Below the pieces are notes generated by a model. That model searched no databases. It had not been told where the DNA came from and saw only the letters and a list, made by a program, of their open reading frames with translations. From positions 5,456,001-5,520,000 of the forward strand of contig OY725490.1 of NCBI GenBank assembly GCA_963281255.1: a stretch of DNA of 64,000 nucleotides, read 5' to 3'. This DNA is from Aphrocallistes beatrix (lineage: Eukaryota; Porifera; Hexactinellida; Sceptrulophora; Aphrocallistidae). The translations under genes were made by a program, and so were the position numbers. Position 1 is the stretch's first letter; the number at the start of each line of letters is the position of its first letter. Shown here one piece after another: positions 10,591-22,038 of this stretch.

Positions 10591-11656
10591 CATAGTCTAC
10601 TCTAATAATGCTTCACAGTAGACTGAAAATTATGTACTAGGGATGAAGAAGTAGCCGAATGGATTAATACACGATTAGCCTAAAATCGTTAACGATACAG
10701 AATAGGCATTAAGAATGTATTACCTCCATATATAAACATGGTATAAAAGTACATATATCAGTTGGTAAAATTTCGATTAGTCATCATATCATTCCGCAAC
10801 AGGTCATTCTATGGACAATTTTAGCGATTTTCTAAGCAGTTTTAACCCTATTTCTTAATGGTTTTAAGGTGTGATTTTTGTGTAGTACCAAGATTAGTAC
10901 GAGTAGATTTGAAAAATTTAGAATTTTTCAATGGAATATTGTTACATTCCAGCGTTGCTATGGTAAAGCATTTTGGCCAGTTTGGGCAATTTCTAATAAC
11001 TGTAGTACTAGATCTTCAAATTTGATCGTGTTTGATATCAATGGATTACTTCTTATTAGATGATAATACAACTTGAACTTCTAAATTCAACGAGTTTTGA
11101 GTTATGGATTGATTTTTTGAATGTGATCAAAACACTAAATTGTCGCATAACTCTACGTATATTCTGTGAATTTAGAAGTTTAAATTGTATTATTAACTAA
11201 TAAGAAGTAGCCAATTGCCTATCAAATACGATCAAATTTGAAGACTTACTTCTAACAGTTTGCAGGATATGACTCAAACTGATCAAAATGCTTTACCATA
11301 GCAACGCAGGAATGCAACAACATTCCATTAAAAATTCTAAATTTTTCAAATTAACTCGTACTAATCTTGGTTCGACACAAAAATTCTACCTCAATAACAT
11401 TTAGAAGTAGGCTTAAAACAGCTTAGAAAATTGCCAAAATCGTGCTTAAAATGACCTGTTGCGAAATGATATGATGACTAATCGAAATTTTACAACGAAT
11501 ATATGCACTTTGATGCCATGTTTATATATGCTGATAATACATTCTTAATGCCTATCCTACATGTTTAACGATTTTAGGCTAATCGTGTATTAATCCATTC
11601 GGCTATTACCGGATCCTTGGTTATTTTACTGTCAGGCCTTTTTAGAGTAGGCTATG
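10591..11656. mobile_element. Family B palindromic P-type MITE (copy B1)
   Basis: The ends are CATAGTCTACTC and GAGTAGGCTATG, flanked by an exact 7-bp duplication GCTCTAC (10584-10590 and 11657-11663). The two arms of about 500 bp are imperfect reverse complements. For example GGATTAATACACGATTAGCC near 10653 reappears inverted near 11580. Each arm contains an X-box-like motif (GTTGCTATGGTAAAG at 10954 and its inverse near 11290). It is inserted in a family A fragment and has no coding capacity. Shared ends and TSD length with P elements 1 and 2 suggest P-transposase mobilisation. Confidence 0.85.
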
Positions 11657-11749
11657 GCTCTACTAGTTTCAGATCTTAGATAAAAATGTCATTTTGAGAC
11701 CCCAAATTCTCTCAGGGGCTTTGAGTGTTTTAAGTTCACTAGACATTTT

Positions 11750-12253
11750 ACCGCCTTCGAAAACCTTTGCGTGACGTAATAAAACGGCCAAATTTTTAAT
11801 TGTTAATTCCATTGTATTACTGACAGTTCTATCATCTAATCGTACAAGTTGGACAGTGTTTGTTTTGATTTTTAGGAGTCAACCCCCTTGAGTTTAGCGT
11901 TATTAATAATTAGAAATTATTTGAGGTTTTTCGACGCATTCATCGATTAGTTTCTTACTTTTTTGATATTTTTTAATGATATTGACCTCGAACATTGTTT
12001 TAACCCCTTTGGATATTATATAACACAAATATTTAGAAGAAAGGTCAATAAAATCCTATCATGTATCTCTCAAAGGGAGTTCATTTCTATAATGCTCGGG
12101 AAATGGAAAGTTTGATTTCAGATATTTCGTGATATTTGTATCAGAAATGAAATTATCATTTTTTTGAAAAATTGTTCAGACCCGACCATTTATTCGTGAG
12201 TTATCGTTTATTATAGGTAAAGTTCGGACATAATACAACTCTATGGTCCCGAA
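11750..12253 (+). mobile_element. Family C (TTAA element) left part, older copy
   Basis: The TACCGCCTTCGAAAACC start and the block ending CTATGGTCCCGAA match the left arms of family C copies at 20048 and 43533. P element 1 inserted directly after CTATGGTCCCGAA. The copy resumes for about 25 bp at 20023. Confidence 0.75.
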
Positions 12254-12528
12254 CATGGCTTACTATATATACGGCTAGCTAAGCAAAGAATTGCCAAAAT
12301 AATTTCCAGGCCATTGATTATATTCTGTTTGATCATGAATAATTGCAGATATCATTACATTTTCAAGTGTAAATAGGTTTTCACATACAACGGAAACATC
12401 TAGAATATTTTTGAGATTTCTCACTAAATTTAACCACTATGACGCAGCAAAAACTATCATCCATATATGGTAATGTTGCTATACTGTGTAGTGTCTGTGC
12501 TAGAGATTTCCAAGGAAATCTGGAATTT

Positions 12529-15412
12529 CTAATTTCTTTTTTCCGAAACTTCAAGCAAACAAAATGCACTCAATACATAGTGTTGTAATGAAGTACAGGG
12601 TAGAGTCAAACCACCTTGATTTAAGTTACTAACATACTCCGACGAAATAGGACTGTTGTTCAAGGAGCTCAAACAGACATGACAGTGGGTATGTTCTGAT
12701 AGCTTCAAAGATATATACCCTGAGATGTAAACGACAACTTGTTGAGAAGCATCAGTCAGCTGTAAATGATCGTAATCATTAATGAGCATGTTCCTTGCAA
12801 AGCCATATATAGATGAATTAGAATGAGCTGTAATTGATAAAGAAGTGATGTCAATATTTCGCTTTAGGAGAGATTTCAACTTGATTATTGACTCAGATCT
12901 GATCACCTCTTGCAAACTGACCAAAAAGCGTCCACTCAGTTGCACTCAGTTGCCGATAATGTGAAAACCTCCTCTCAAGTGGATTACTTTGCAAACGACC
13001 AGTAAATACATAATCATAACCTTCTGTAAGTAAGTCAAGAGATAATTCAGAGATGACATAGTTGGTCTGTATTAAGGCTTTGAAGGTTTGCTTAGAAAAT
13101 CCAAATTTTCCCGAGTCCCGCCACGTCATTAGCCAATTACTGAATGAACAAAGGAATTCTGTTTTAGAGTCATTTGAAACTAAAGCATTACCTTGACGAA
13201 AAGGGTGAAAGCGTTACTTCGAATTTACAGAGAGCCACCAAATCCGAATTAGATTTAATAAAAAACCCCCCACAGACGGGATGGAAGTGTGCTTCCAAAT
13301 CTCATAAGTCACCTTAAGTCACCTTTATTATACTTAAATAATCAATTCCAGTCCATGTCGTTAAAAGTTATTTTATGATCGAATTGATTGATCGTAGCAT
13401 ATAACACACTTTAATTCTTGTTAACGATCAAATAATAGACTCAAAATAGCAGTATTCAATCATTTATATGAAATAGAATCGTGTGAATGGCATTATAAAA
13501 GGCTGATAATTGATTGGTTGTCACATGAACCAATGAATTTCAATCACAAATAGTTCTTTTGATTGTATGCATAAGTATAGCAATATTATTTTATTCCAAT
13601 GTATTTGCACTATAAAATAATCGAATTTGATTGGCCAGCACATTTTGTCACCTATCTCGAAGAGGTGTGAACTCGGCGAGGTATGAACACCGAGGTGCAC
13701 ATCTCCATATCACTTTGCATCTCCTGTAAAAATTTCAAGACGATATCTCTTAAACTCTGGTCAGGACACGAATTTCGGACGGCCGGCCGGCCGGCCGGAA
13801 CATCCTCATTTTAGTACTGTGCATACTATACTAATACTATAGGAAGCACACTAAAAATCCAGGAGTAACTTCCTCTTTAGGAAGGTATAAGCGAAGTGCA
13901 CTTATAGTTGATTCGTGGAAAATGGCAAGAGCTAAGGAAACAGATTGCTTGTTATTTCCTGGATGAAGTACAGAGTAGTTGATCTTATTTGCAGCACGGA
14001 GGTGTGCAGATAAGCTTAAGTCTTTCTCGTGAATTGTATGAAAATGGGACCACCGTACAAATCCTGATTGAAAGGAAATATTGATATTTACAGAGGAAAA
14101 GTGGAAGGATGGAATATCAAAAAATTTATTTGCTGCTAGATTATTTCTGATGTTTTTGATCAAGTGGCAGGTATCAAAGAGAAGATAAATATACTCATCA
14201 GGAAGGTAAGGGTTAATGATTTTGTAATCTTTGTCCTGAACTTTGTAATTCGTTAAGAGACGAGTGTAAACATTCACATTTGTTGAGTGGTTATCTGAAA
14301 CGATTGCTCTAATTCTGAACCGAGATTGTGTGAGTAATAACAAACATTTATCCAGATTCCCATAAACAATATCACCCGAGTTTTTAACTTAGAGGTACTG
14401 CTGAGATCACAAATGGGATCGACTTCATTAGTGATATGACCATAAAGCATAATATACTTGTGTACATTTCCAAATCAGGATTACAACCAACCAATGTATG
14501 CCCACTAAATTGAAATTGAGATCGGAGATGCATTTCATCAAGTAAAATTGCAACATTATTGCCAATAAAGTTTGAGTCACGTAGAAATTGAAGTGCATGG
14601 CAGTTGTCTATAGAAGGGGATTTAAGCTTTCGAAGTAGTGAGTTGCTTGGGAGAGGAATGTATTTCTTAAGAAAACTATAAGCGGAATTAGAAGTATATC
14701 TAAGTATTAGAGAGAAACGCAGAACCTGTGATGAGTACTTCGGTCTACCGCGAGGACTGAAATAACAAAGTTGAATTAGCTCCTTTATAACATCAACATC
14801 ATACTTTGAGTTAAAATTCCGACAATAACTTGGTAAATTCTCAAGAGCATCTAAATGTGTTAGCTTGTGGTCAGTAGAATTTTGGATATAACTAGGAAGA
14901 GGAATCTGTGAATTTTCAAACTTAGTTTAACTTGGAAGTCTGTGTAGATAGTAATACATTCCTTTACACTAGCAAGCCCAGAGCTAATAACAAGATGGTA
15001 AGCAGTTACGAAACTGTCTTCTATGTGTAGTTTCAAACTGGCAAACTCAGGAGACTTTTCGAGGAAATCAACAACATCCTGAAATTTTTGAATTCTGTAC
15101 TTTCCCTCGTAGATGGAAATTTGATCTGGTTGTAAGGCGCGGACTTTCGGTGGTGGACGTGAATTAGTAGGGATAATAGCCTGACTAAGAGGAGTTGAAG
15201 GTGGATGGATAGTAGGAATTGGTTTGATATTGTAATTCAATCTTGTGAAATTCTGGGGAGTAAGTTTCAGGAATTTATCATTAAAATGAAGCGAGCAAAT
15301 GAAAGAATTTTTAGTTATAACAAAGTCTGCGGGTCTGTTGAGAAAACGCAACCATTTACCAGACAATTCTTTGTCCTGAGGAAACTTGTAGCAAGGGTTA
15401 TTAAGTCCATCC
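12529..15412 (-). pseudogene. P-element (THAP9-like) transposase, decayed and interrupted
   Basis: The gene reads leftward. Its start lies at 19405-19403 beyond the nested transposon, opening with M-P-N-K-C-S-V-V-G-C-H. The THAP domain resumes at 15412 with NNPCYKFPQD, W and FICSLHF, which completes the C2CH signature. Next come the P-transposase blocks VAILLDEMHLRSQFQFSG and ILCFMVISLMKSIPFVISAV (about 14580-14400), VSDNHSTNVN and LLFDTCHLIKNIRNNL (14300-14130), and the C-terminal block TGRLQSNPLERRFSHYRQ (about 13010-12960) followed by GRFLVSLQEV in another frame. I see at least one in-frame stop within the THAP segment (just after C-H), a frameshift near 12950, breaks around 14360-14860, and foreign DNA at 13216-13845. 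It was a DNA-binding cut-and-paste transposase and is now non-functional. Confidence 0.9.
13216..13845. other. Unidentified insertion in the P transposase gene
   Basis: Transposase coding similarity stops near 13845 (TPGFL) and resumes near 13215 (HPFRQGNAL). The intervening 630 bp contains a short perfect palindrome run of GGCC units (13779-13798) and no recognisable ORF. I could not find terminal repeats or a direct duplication, so the element type is unknown. Confidence 0.5.
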
Positions 15413-16232
15413 CACGGGTGTAATATTTCAACGAAAATTTGAGAAAAATTACCAATGCAAACCACCTCTATAACAATGTTTTAGGATGTCTATAGCATAA
15501 GAATCTCGGGTTATCTCACTCTGGTCACGTCAGAATTTTTAAATTTTCGTCTTTTTCACAGGTGCCATTATGTATATATTTGAAATTTTTATTTTGTTTA
15601 TTCTAAGCGGAAGAAAGATTGAATGGGTATTTATAGCATTAAGAATGGACAGAAATACAATGTATATTGTATTAAGGTGATCATTTAAGACTTGTCAGTT
15701 CACTCTTATCCTATTCTTTAAATTTATTTTAATTTTTGCTAAAATTTATACTTGTATTTCGTCTTTCATTAACATACCTTGAAAGACTACTTAAAATTAA
15801 TGTTAAAATAGTGAAGAAGTGATTCTACTTCATTCGGGAGCATTTATGATATAACAGAATATCATATATGATGCTTCTGAAACATTTTTCACAAAACTAT
15901 ACTTGATTTCCCATGTCGGCCATTCAATTTCGGACGAAAATGAAATTGAGGATTTTACGTATATTTTACAGTTGTACGCTAGACCTTTAAATTTTAGTTG
16001 ATAATATAAAAATGCACTTTTGACTGGTAAATATTTAATCTTTCAACAATATTGGATATGGTACTGTCTCCTGATTCAGAATAGGAGGATATTAATTTAT
16101 ATTGTGAGCCTACATTTAATGAAATATCCATTGTCAATCGAAGTCACTCTCATCCGAGTTTTCAGAGTCAGTCAACCAGTTATGTAGTTCTATTCTTACT
16201 TCATCGTGCTCATTTGATTCGCTTTCAAATTC
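15413..16232. repeat. Left 820-bp inverted arm
   Basis: It is the reverse complement of 18537-19356. Equal lengths imply few or no indels. By eye I noted only one mismatch (GTGATCATT near 15680 against AATGATTAC near 19088). The inner 100 bp are an antisense copy of the last codons of the transposase gene, and homology fades gradually beyond, to about 16280. Confidence 0.9.
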
Positions 16233-16385
16233 AAAATCTTGTGCGTTATTAAATTCTTCATCCGTATTTTCTGATGTATTTTCTCGGTTTTCCTATTCAA
16301 TATCTTACGATAAATGTCGAAATTCTTGACATTTATCTAAATTCTTGAAATTCGATTGTACAAATTAGTATTTTATTGCTAATCT

Positions 16386-18635
16386 ATGGATATTCCAAAT
16401 GAAATTTCTGATCTTTTTGATAATTATCATATTGATAGTTTATATCGTCTTTGTCGGTTTTGTTTCAATCGACTTTCTTCCCAAACTATCCCCAAGGAAG
16501 CCATTCGCAAACCACCTACCCAACTGGTAGTAGAAAGAGCTCTGAAATTTTATCAGATACATTTCAAGGTAGAAATTTCTGATATGACTAAGCCTAAAGT
16601 TCTTTGCTCTGGCTGTCGAACTCGTCTTGCTAATCTGGAAACTGGGAAATTAACTTTGGAAAAATTCGAGAGGACCTTAAAAATCTCGAGATTCTACCAA
16701 TTATCGAAGATCAACAATATGGTACTCGTAGAATTACAGGTTGTACATCAGATAATCGTTGCCATGTTTGCCAAATTAATGGCTCTTGCCTTAACAACTA
16801 CATGGTCAAACTTAAAACTCATGGTCCTAAACCAGGCAGACCTCTAGAACAGTCACCATGTAGAACAATGTGTAGTAAATGTGGAAAATTTCTAGAAAAT
16901 CACAACGATAAATTTTGTAGAAATATCCTAAAACACCCCCACAGTTCATCAGAAGCTGGAAAGCATTTTGCGGAGAGAGTAGAAGCACGAGAGTTTACAA
17001 GTAAATTAGCAGCTGGTTATATCAAAGACACATTAAAAAAAGATATTCATTCTAATCCATGCAAGCCATTAATTGGTCTCAACCATCCCTTTGATGCAAA
17101 CAACAGACTGGCAATAACAACAATCAAATATGATGGTAGAAAAAGTCCAGTACTAAAGCAATTGAGCATTGAATCTGCTCGAGATATTCAAAGACTAGGA
17201 CATCTTGGTCTTGGAAAACATTCATATTGGGAATTGGGCAGAATTTTACGTCGGGATGAGATTGTCTTTCCTTCATGAGGAATTAAAGAGGCATGGGATG
17301 AAAAATGGTCGGTATTCGGAAGCATTTTCACTCCAATCACCCTTCAGATGATATGTAGAGAAAATATCCAATGCCAACGCCATTCGGATTTTGTACAGAT
17401 ATTGAACATCTCCTTAACATCATCACTCATAATCAATCGGATAAAGTTTCAAGATTAAACTACAAATTGATGGAGGAAGAGAATTCCTGAAAATGTCGTT
17501 AAATATCGTATCCATGAATCCTGGTAGTATCTATTCTCCTACACCAAATAGCGTACTTTCCAACTTTGTTATTGCAATGGGTCATGATCTAGAGAACTAT
17601 CAAAATCTGAAAGAGCTTTTCAGTTTTCCCTCAATTCAAAAATTGTTTTTAATCAATGCGCCTGTACAAATATCTTGTGATTTTAAGGTAGCAGCTTTAA
17701 TTGTCGGGATTCAGCTAGCATCGAGCAAATATCCCTGTCCTTACTGTTTGTGGCGCAATGGTACTTCTTGCACTGGAGTATCAAACCAATCGAGGATGCG
17801 AGAAGAAATGATGAATTACCTTGCAAAGAAACATCATAATGTCATTAACGAACCACTCATTCATTGGTCAGAGTCAGTAATGGAAAAAATTGCTCTAGCT
17901 CCACTGCATATTCTTCTCGGGCTCGTAAATAGACTATTTTCTGAATCAAAACCTAATGAAAAAGCTACAAATAAAAAAGATCGTCAGTTGTATAAACTCC
18001 ACTGTATGGCGTTATGTAAATACAATGTGTTTCGTTCAGAATATTGGAATGGCACCCTAGAAGGCAATTCTTGTTCGAGACTTCTAGACCACTTAGATGA
18101 TATTCCATTTCCAGCCAGCTCAGTATGCTTTATCAATGCAATAAAAACTTTGAAACAAGTCAAAGATAAATGCCTAGGGATGGTGAGAAAATCAGGTTGG
18201 CAAGATAGTATTCGAGCATTTAGAGAAGCATGGCGTGATACAGGGTTACCTTGGTCTTTGAAATCACATATCTTATCGGATCATTATGAGGAATACTTGA
18301 CCCGTTTTGAAAATGACGCAAATGCTGGTGCAGCACTTAGTTCAGAGCAAAGCGGGGAAATGCTACATTCCAGACTGCAAAAGGTATGGGATCTTCGATT
18401 CAAGACTAGGGCTGAAAATCCATTATTTTCTCAACGTCTTGTTGATTGTATGGTGGTAACATACAACTATAACTTAAATTGGGATAGGGCACAAAGGTCT
18501 TTAGAAAATACGGATGAAGAGGCTAACAATACACAAGAATTTGAAAGCGAATCAAATGAGCACGATGAAGTAAGAATAGAACTACATAACTGGTTGACTG
18601 ACTCTGAAAACTCGGATGAGAGTGACTTCGATTGA
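16386..18635 (+). pseudogene. RAG1-N-terminal-like zinc region plus DDE-like transposase, decayed
   Basis: The first part (16386-16680) holds LCRFCFNRL and, about 60 residues on, VLCSGCRTRL. After a frameshift near 16680 come RCHVCQINGSCLNNY and then CSKCGKF (about 16860). This order of C-x2-C pairs resembles the N-terminal region of RAG1 and the molluscan N-RAG-TP transposon proteins as I remember them. The frame continues to about 17276, where TGA stops it, then shifts again. IDGGREFLKMSLNI lies at 17466-17505, just ahead of and into the last ORF. That ORF (17493-18635, 380 codons) contains CDFKVAALIVGIQ, CPYCLW, LAPLHILLGLVNRLF, YWNGTLEGN and SSEQSGEMLHSRL, a set that could supply a DDE-type core. 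The C-terminus is acidic. At least one stop and two frameshifts disable it. Catalytic residue assignments are guesses. It could instead be called simply an unclassified transposase. Confidence 0.7.
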
Positions 18636-19356
18636 CAATGGATATTTCATTAAATGTAGGCTCACAATATAAATTAATATCCTCCTGTTCTGAATCAGGA
18701 GACAGTACCATATCCAATATTGTTGAAAGATTAAATATTTACCAGTCAAAAGTGCATTTTTATATTATCAACTAAAATTTAAAGGTCTAGCGTACAACTG
18801 TAAAATATACGTAAAATCCTCAATTTCATTTTCGTCCGAAATTGAATGGCCGACATGGGAAATCAAGTATAGTTTTGTGAAAAATGTTTCAGAAGCATCA
18901 TATATGATATTCTGTTATATCATAAATGCTCCCGAATGAAGTAGAATCACTTCTTCACTATTTTAACATTAATTTTAAGTAGTCTTTCAAGGTATGTTAA
19001 TGAAAGACGAAATACAAGTATAAATTTTAGCAAAAATTAAAATAAATTTAAAGAATAGGATAAGAGTGAACTGACAAGTCTTAAATGATTACCTTAATAC
19101 AATATACATTGTATTTCTGTCCATTCTTAATGCTATAAATACCCATTCAATCTTTCTTCCGCTTAGAATAAACAAAATAAAAATTTCAAATATATACATA
19201 ATGGCACCTGTGAAAAAGACGAAAATTTAAAAATTCTGACGTGACCAGAGTGAGATAACCCGAGATTCTTATGCTATAGACATCCTAAAACATTGTTATA
19301 GAGGTGGTTTGCATTGGTAATTTTTCTCAAATTTTCGTTGAAATATTACACCCGTG
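18537..19356. repeat. Right 820-bp inverted arm
   Basis: This is the partner of 15413-16232. It includes the transposase 3' end (18537-18635), so the coding sequence runs into the terminal inverted repeat. Confidence 0.9.
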
Positions 19357-20047
19357 ATCCTTATAGCCTTAGTGGCAACCAACAACAGAACATTTATTAG
19401 GCATCAATAATGTGATTTCTAATTGAGAATTGAATGCTAAATAGTAAATTCTGCATAAGATAAGCTATATATTAACCCTAAATTTGTAACATAAGTTGTG
19501 AGAACTTTAACTTGGTTAGTCATGGGGTGGTACAGATAATATATTATAGCAAAACGTAGAATATAGGTTTCGAAATGTATTATGATTGTAAAAAGAATTT
19601 TATCTATTTATTCATTCATCAAATTCTTAAACTTGTGGTTTGATATCAACAAAATATAGAGCTAAGTCATAACGATGTTGTGTGATCATAAAACGATTTT
19701 GATGGTATTTACTAGCTTATATTAAGTAGAATGTTAATATAGATAAATTTTCTTGTTAAATCGCAGGAAAAATTGAGTTAAATGCATCTAAAATTAGCAC
19801 AATTACCATATATGGATGTTATTTTTTGCTGCGTCATTGTGGTTAAATTTAGTGAGAAATCTCAAAAATATTCTAGATGTTTCCGTCGTATGTGAAAACC
19901 TATTTACACTTGAAATTGTAATGATATCTGCAATTATTCATGATCAAACAGAATATAATCAATGGCCTGGAAATTATTTTGGCAATTCTTTGCTTAGTTA
20001 GCCGTGTATATAGTAAGCCATGTCCCGAAGGAAGCCAATGTCATATC

Positions 20048-21378
20048 TTAAGGATACCGCCCTAGAAAAACATCGCCTACCATTAAAAAAAATGGTGGAA
20101 TTTTTTATTGCTAATTCCATCGGATTACTGAGTAGTCTACCATCTAATCGTACTTGTTAGACGGTATTTATTTTGATATTCTAGAACTGAGCACCTAAAG
20201 CTCAGGCGTACTAAAAATCGGAAAGTTATTCGTGGTTTTGAGGCGCATTCATCAATTATTTTCGAACTTATCTGATATTTTTTCAATTATATGAACCTCA
20301 AAATGGTTTTGGCCCCTTTAAATATTATAAAACAGATGAATTTAGAAAAAGAGGCACTTGAAATCCAATCAAAAATATCTTTATGAGGGACTTCAATTCT
20401 AAAATGCTCGGGAAATGGCCGTTGTGATATTAGCTATTGTGTATAGAAAAGAATTCTGAACATTTTTTTAAAAGTTTGTTCAGATCCGACCATTAGTTCG
20501 TAAGTTATANNNNNNNNNNNNNNNNNNNNNNNNNNNNNNNNNNNNNNNNNNNNNNNNNNNNNNNNNNNNNNNNNNNNNNNNNNNNNNNNNNNNNNNNNNN
20601 NNNNNNNNNNNNNNNNNNNNNNNNNNNNNNNNNNNNNNNNNNNNNNNNNNNNNNNNNNNNNNNNNNNNNNNNNNNNNNNNNNNNNNNNNNNNNNNNNNNN
20701 NNNNNNNNNACTAACTTGGAAACTAAAAGTCGTAGACTCTCGTTTTAACTTTATACTTTTTAGAGGGCTTTATTCATTCTAAACTGATGGATTATACTTT
20801 GTAGTACTAAGAAATGTGAATTATTATTCACAATTAGCTCAAAATATTCAGAGTTGGGGGTCACAAGAAATTTTGTGGATTTTCAGTGTACTTTTGCCAT
20901 TTTCCTCTAAATTTGATTGAATATATCTAAATCATCAATATAAATGCGGATAAATGCCTGTAAATGCTTTTATTTTGCCTTAATCACTCATTTAACATTG
21001 TTCTTAAAATTTCAAATAAATTCTTCATATCTTAAGACATTAAAATTTCAAAATTGCCCGTCTTTAAAATGAAAAAAGTCAAAGTTGGTTTGAGATGGAG
21101 GTTTGAAAATTTCAAGAGTTGTTCCATATCATTATTCGATAAACGTAGGACCACACTATTCCGATATCTATAACTTAGTGATATTATTGCTGATTTACCA
21201 AAAAACCAGACGTTTTTCGTTTTCTTTAGGTACTTTTTGCAAACCCATATAAAATTTAATTATTTTGTTATTTTAACTTTCTTTTGGTCCTATGAGGTGA
21301 CAAATATGATACAGTATCTAGTATACGATTTTGAAAGTATATTTATCTCCTTGGCATGCCCTAAGGGCGGTATCCTAA
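20048..21378 (+). mobile_element. Family C TTAA element (copy C1), contains assembly gap
   Basis: TTAAGGATACCGCCCTAG opens the element and CTAAGGGCGGTATCCTAA closes it. TTAA is the apparent target duplication, with one copy mutated. It inserted into a TTAA of an older family C copy. TTAA targeting fits piggyBac or Kolobok-type transposition, but no transposase remains to decide. The middle is lost in the N run. Confidence 0.75.
20510..20709. other. Assembly gap, 200 N
   Basis: There are exactly 200 undetermined bases, probably a fixed-size scaffold gap, so the true length is unknown. It lies inside a repeated element. Confidence 1.
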
Positions 21379-21759
21379 ACTCATCTGATCCAAAGGTTGG
21401 TTCAAAGTTTGTATATAGCTAGCGAATATACCAAAGACGATTCAACCATTAAATACTTGATTTGAGAGCATTTACAATATCAAAATTTGAGAACTTGATA
21501 CTCGACTATTTTATGAAATATACTATAACACCTTTATTAGACCAGTTGGGAAAGGATTTCAGTGCATCATATTTTATAACTTGACAAAATCGGATTAAAA
21601 TTGAAAGAAAATTCATTTAATTGGTCTCTCCTGTCTTATGATAAAAAAGAAGAATAAAGTTTACTTTTTTCATAAATCATCTTTGTCATCATGTTCTTTT
21701 GGCGGTGTTCGGGGCTGAAAAATCGAAAATTTGATCCTCCTAATGCTTAGATGTTACAA
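21379..21759. other. No gene seen
   Basis: AT-rich DNA in which I recognise no element or coding sequence. Confidence 0.4.
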
Positions 21760-22038
21760 CAGTATACCTTCGCTAATCCGAACCTCGCCAATCCAAACCC
21801 TCGCTATTCCGAATTCTTACAATCAGATCACCGAAAATATAATATTATTCACCTCTATGCTGTGAATCAATGTTTATAAATTTATAATTATCAAGATTGA
21901 GAAACCGCTTTAAAAAAACAATCATAACAAAATAATATCATTTGTTTCTTTTTTTTTTCCAATTTTGAGTAATTCATTGATAATTCATGAATTAGTCAAC
22001 TTAGGTAGAGAGCTGTCCTGATTAACGAGGGTATACTG
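21760..22038. mobile_element. pogo/Tigger-type MITE, 279 bp
   Basis: The ends CAGTATACCTTCGCTAATCC and GATTAACGAGGGTATACTG are inverted, with TA on the right side. The inner motif CCGAACCTCGCCAATCC is repeated. TIRs of the form CAGTATACC...CGCTAAT are typical of pogo/Tigger elements. No ORF. Confidence 0.75.

Larger units (their letters stand above)
15413..19356 (+). mobile_element. Long-TIR transposon with RAG1-N-like transposase, 3.9 kb
   Basis: The ends are CACGGGTGTAATATTTC and its inverse, flanked by ATCC on both sides (15409-15412 and 19357-19360). Removing the element plus one ATCC places the two halves of the P element's THAP coding sequence exactly in frame, which independently confirms the borders and the 4-bp duplication. 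The inverted arms are about 820 bp each (15413-16232 and 18537-19356) and nearly identical. The interior encodes a decayed protein (16386-18635). A 4-bp duplication and a CAC start fit the Chapaev branch of the CACTA/Mirage/Chapaev group. That class assignment is an inference from remembered family properties. Confidence 0.85.
12254..20022 (-). mobile_element. P-type transposon 1, 7.8 kb with nested insertions
   Basis: Inverted ends start CATGGCTTACTATATATACG on the left and the reverse on the right. They extend for about 210 bp (12254-12475 against 19803-20022). The flanks carry TCCCGAA on both sides (12247-12253 and 20023-20029), a 7-bp target duplication. It encodes a THAP-domain P transposase on the minus strand, now decayed, and contains two large insertions: a transposon at 15413-19356 and unidentified DNA at about 13216-13845. 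Without these the element would be about 3.2 kb, normal for a P element. The target was a family C TTAA element. Confidence 0.9.

Noticed and set aside
10591-11656. Family B first read as a Mutator-like element with 9-10 bp duplications
   Set aside because: Moving the border to CATAGCC...GGCTATG gives exact 7-bp duplications in three copies and the same ends as the P-transposase-bearing elements.
13779-13798. GGCC palindromic run considered as a restriction-type or regulatory element
   Set aside because: It is a short simple repeat inside an unidentified insertion, with no further support.
14860-15465. 201-codon ORF beginning MVCIGNFSQIF taken as the natural start of the THAP protein
   Set aside because: Its first 18 codons lie in the arm of the nested transposon. 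The real P transposase start is at 19405 on the other side of the insertion.
18523-18717. Minus-strand ORF across the transposase 3' end
   Set aside because: It is the antisense shadow of the transposase C-terminus and right arm.
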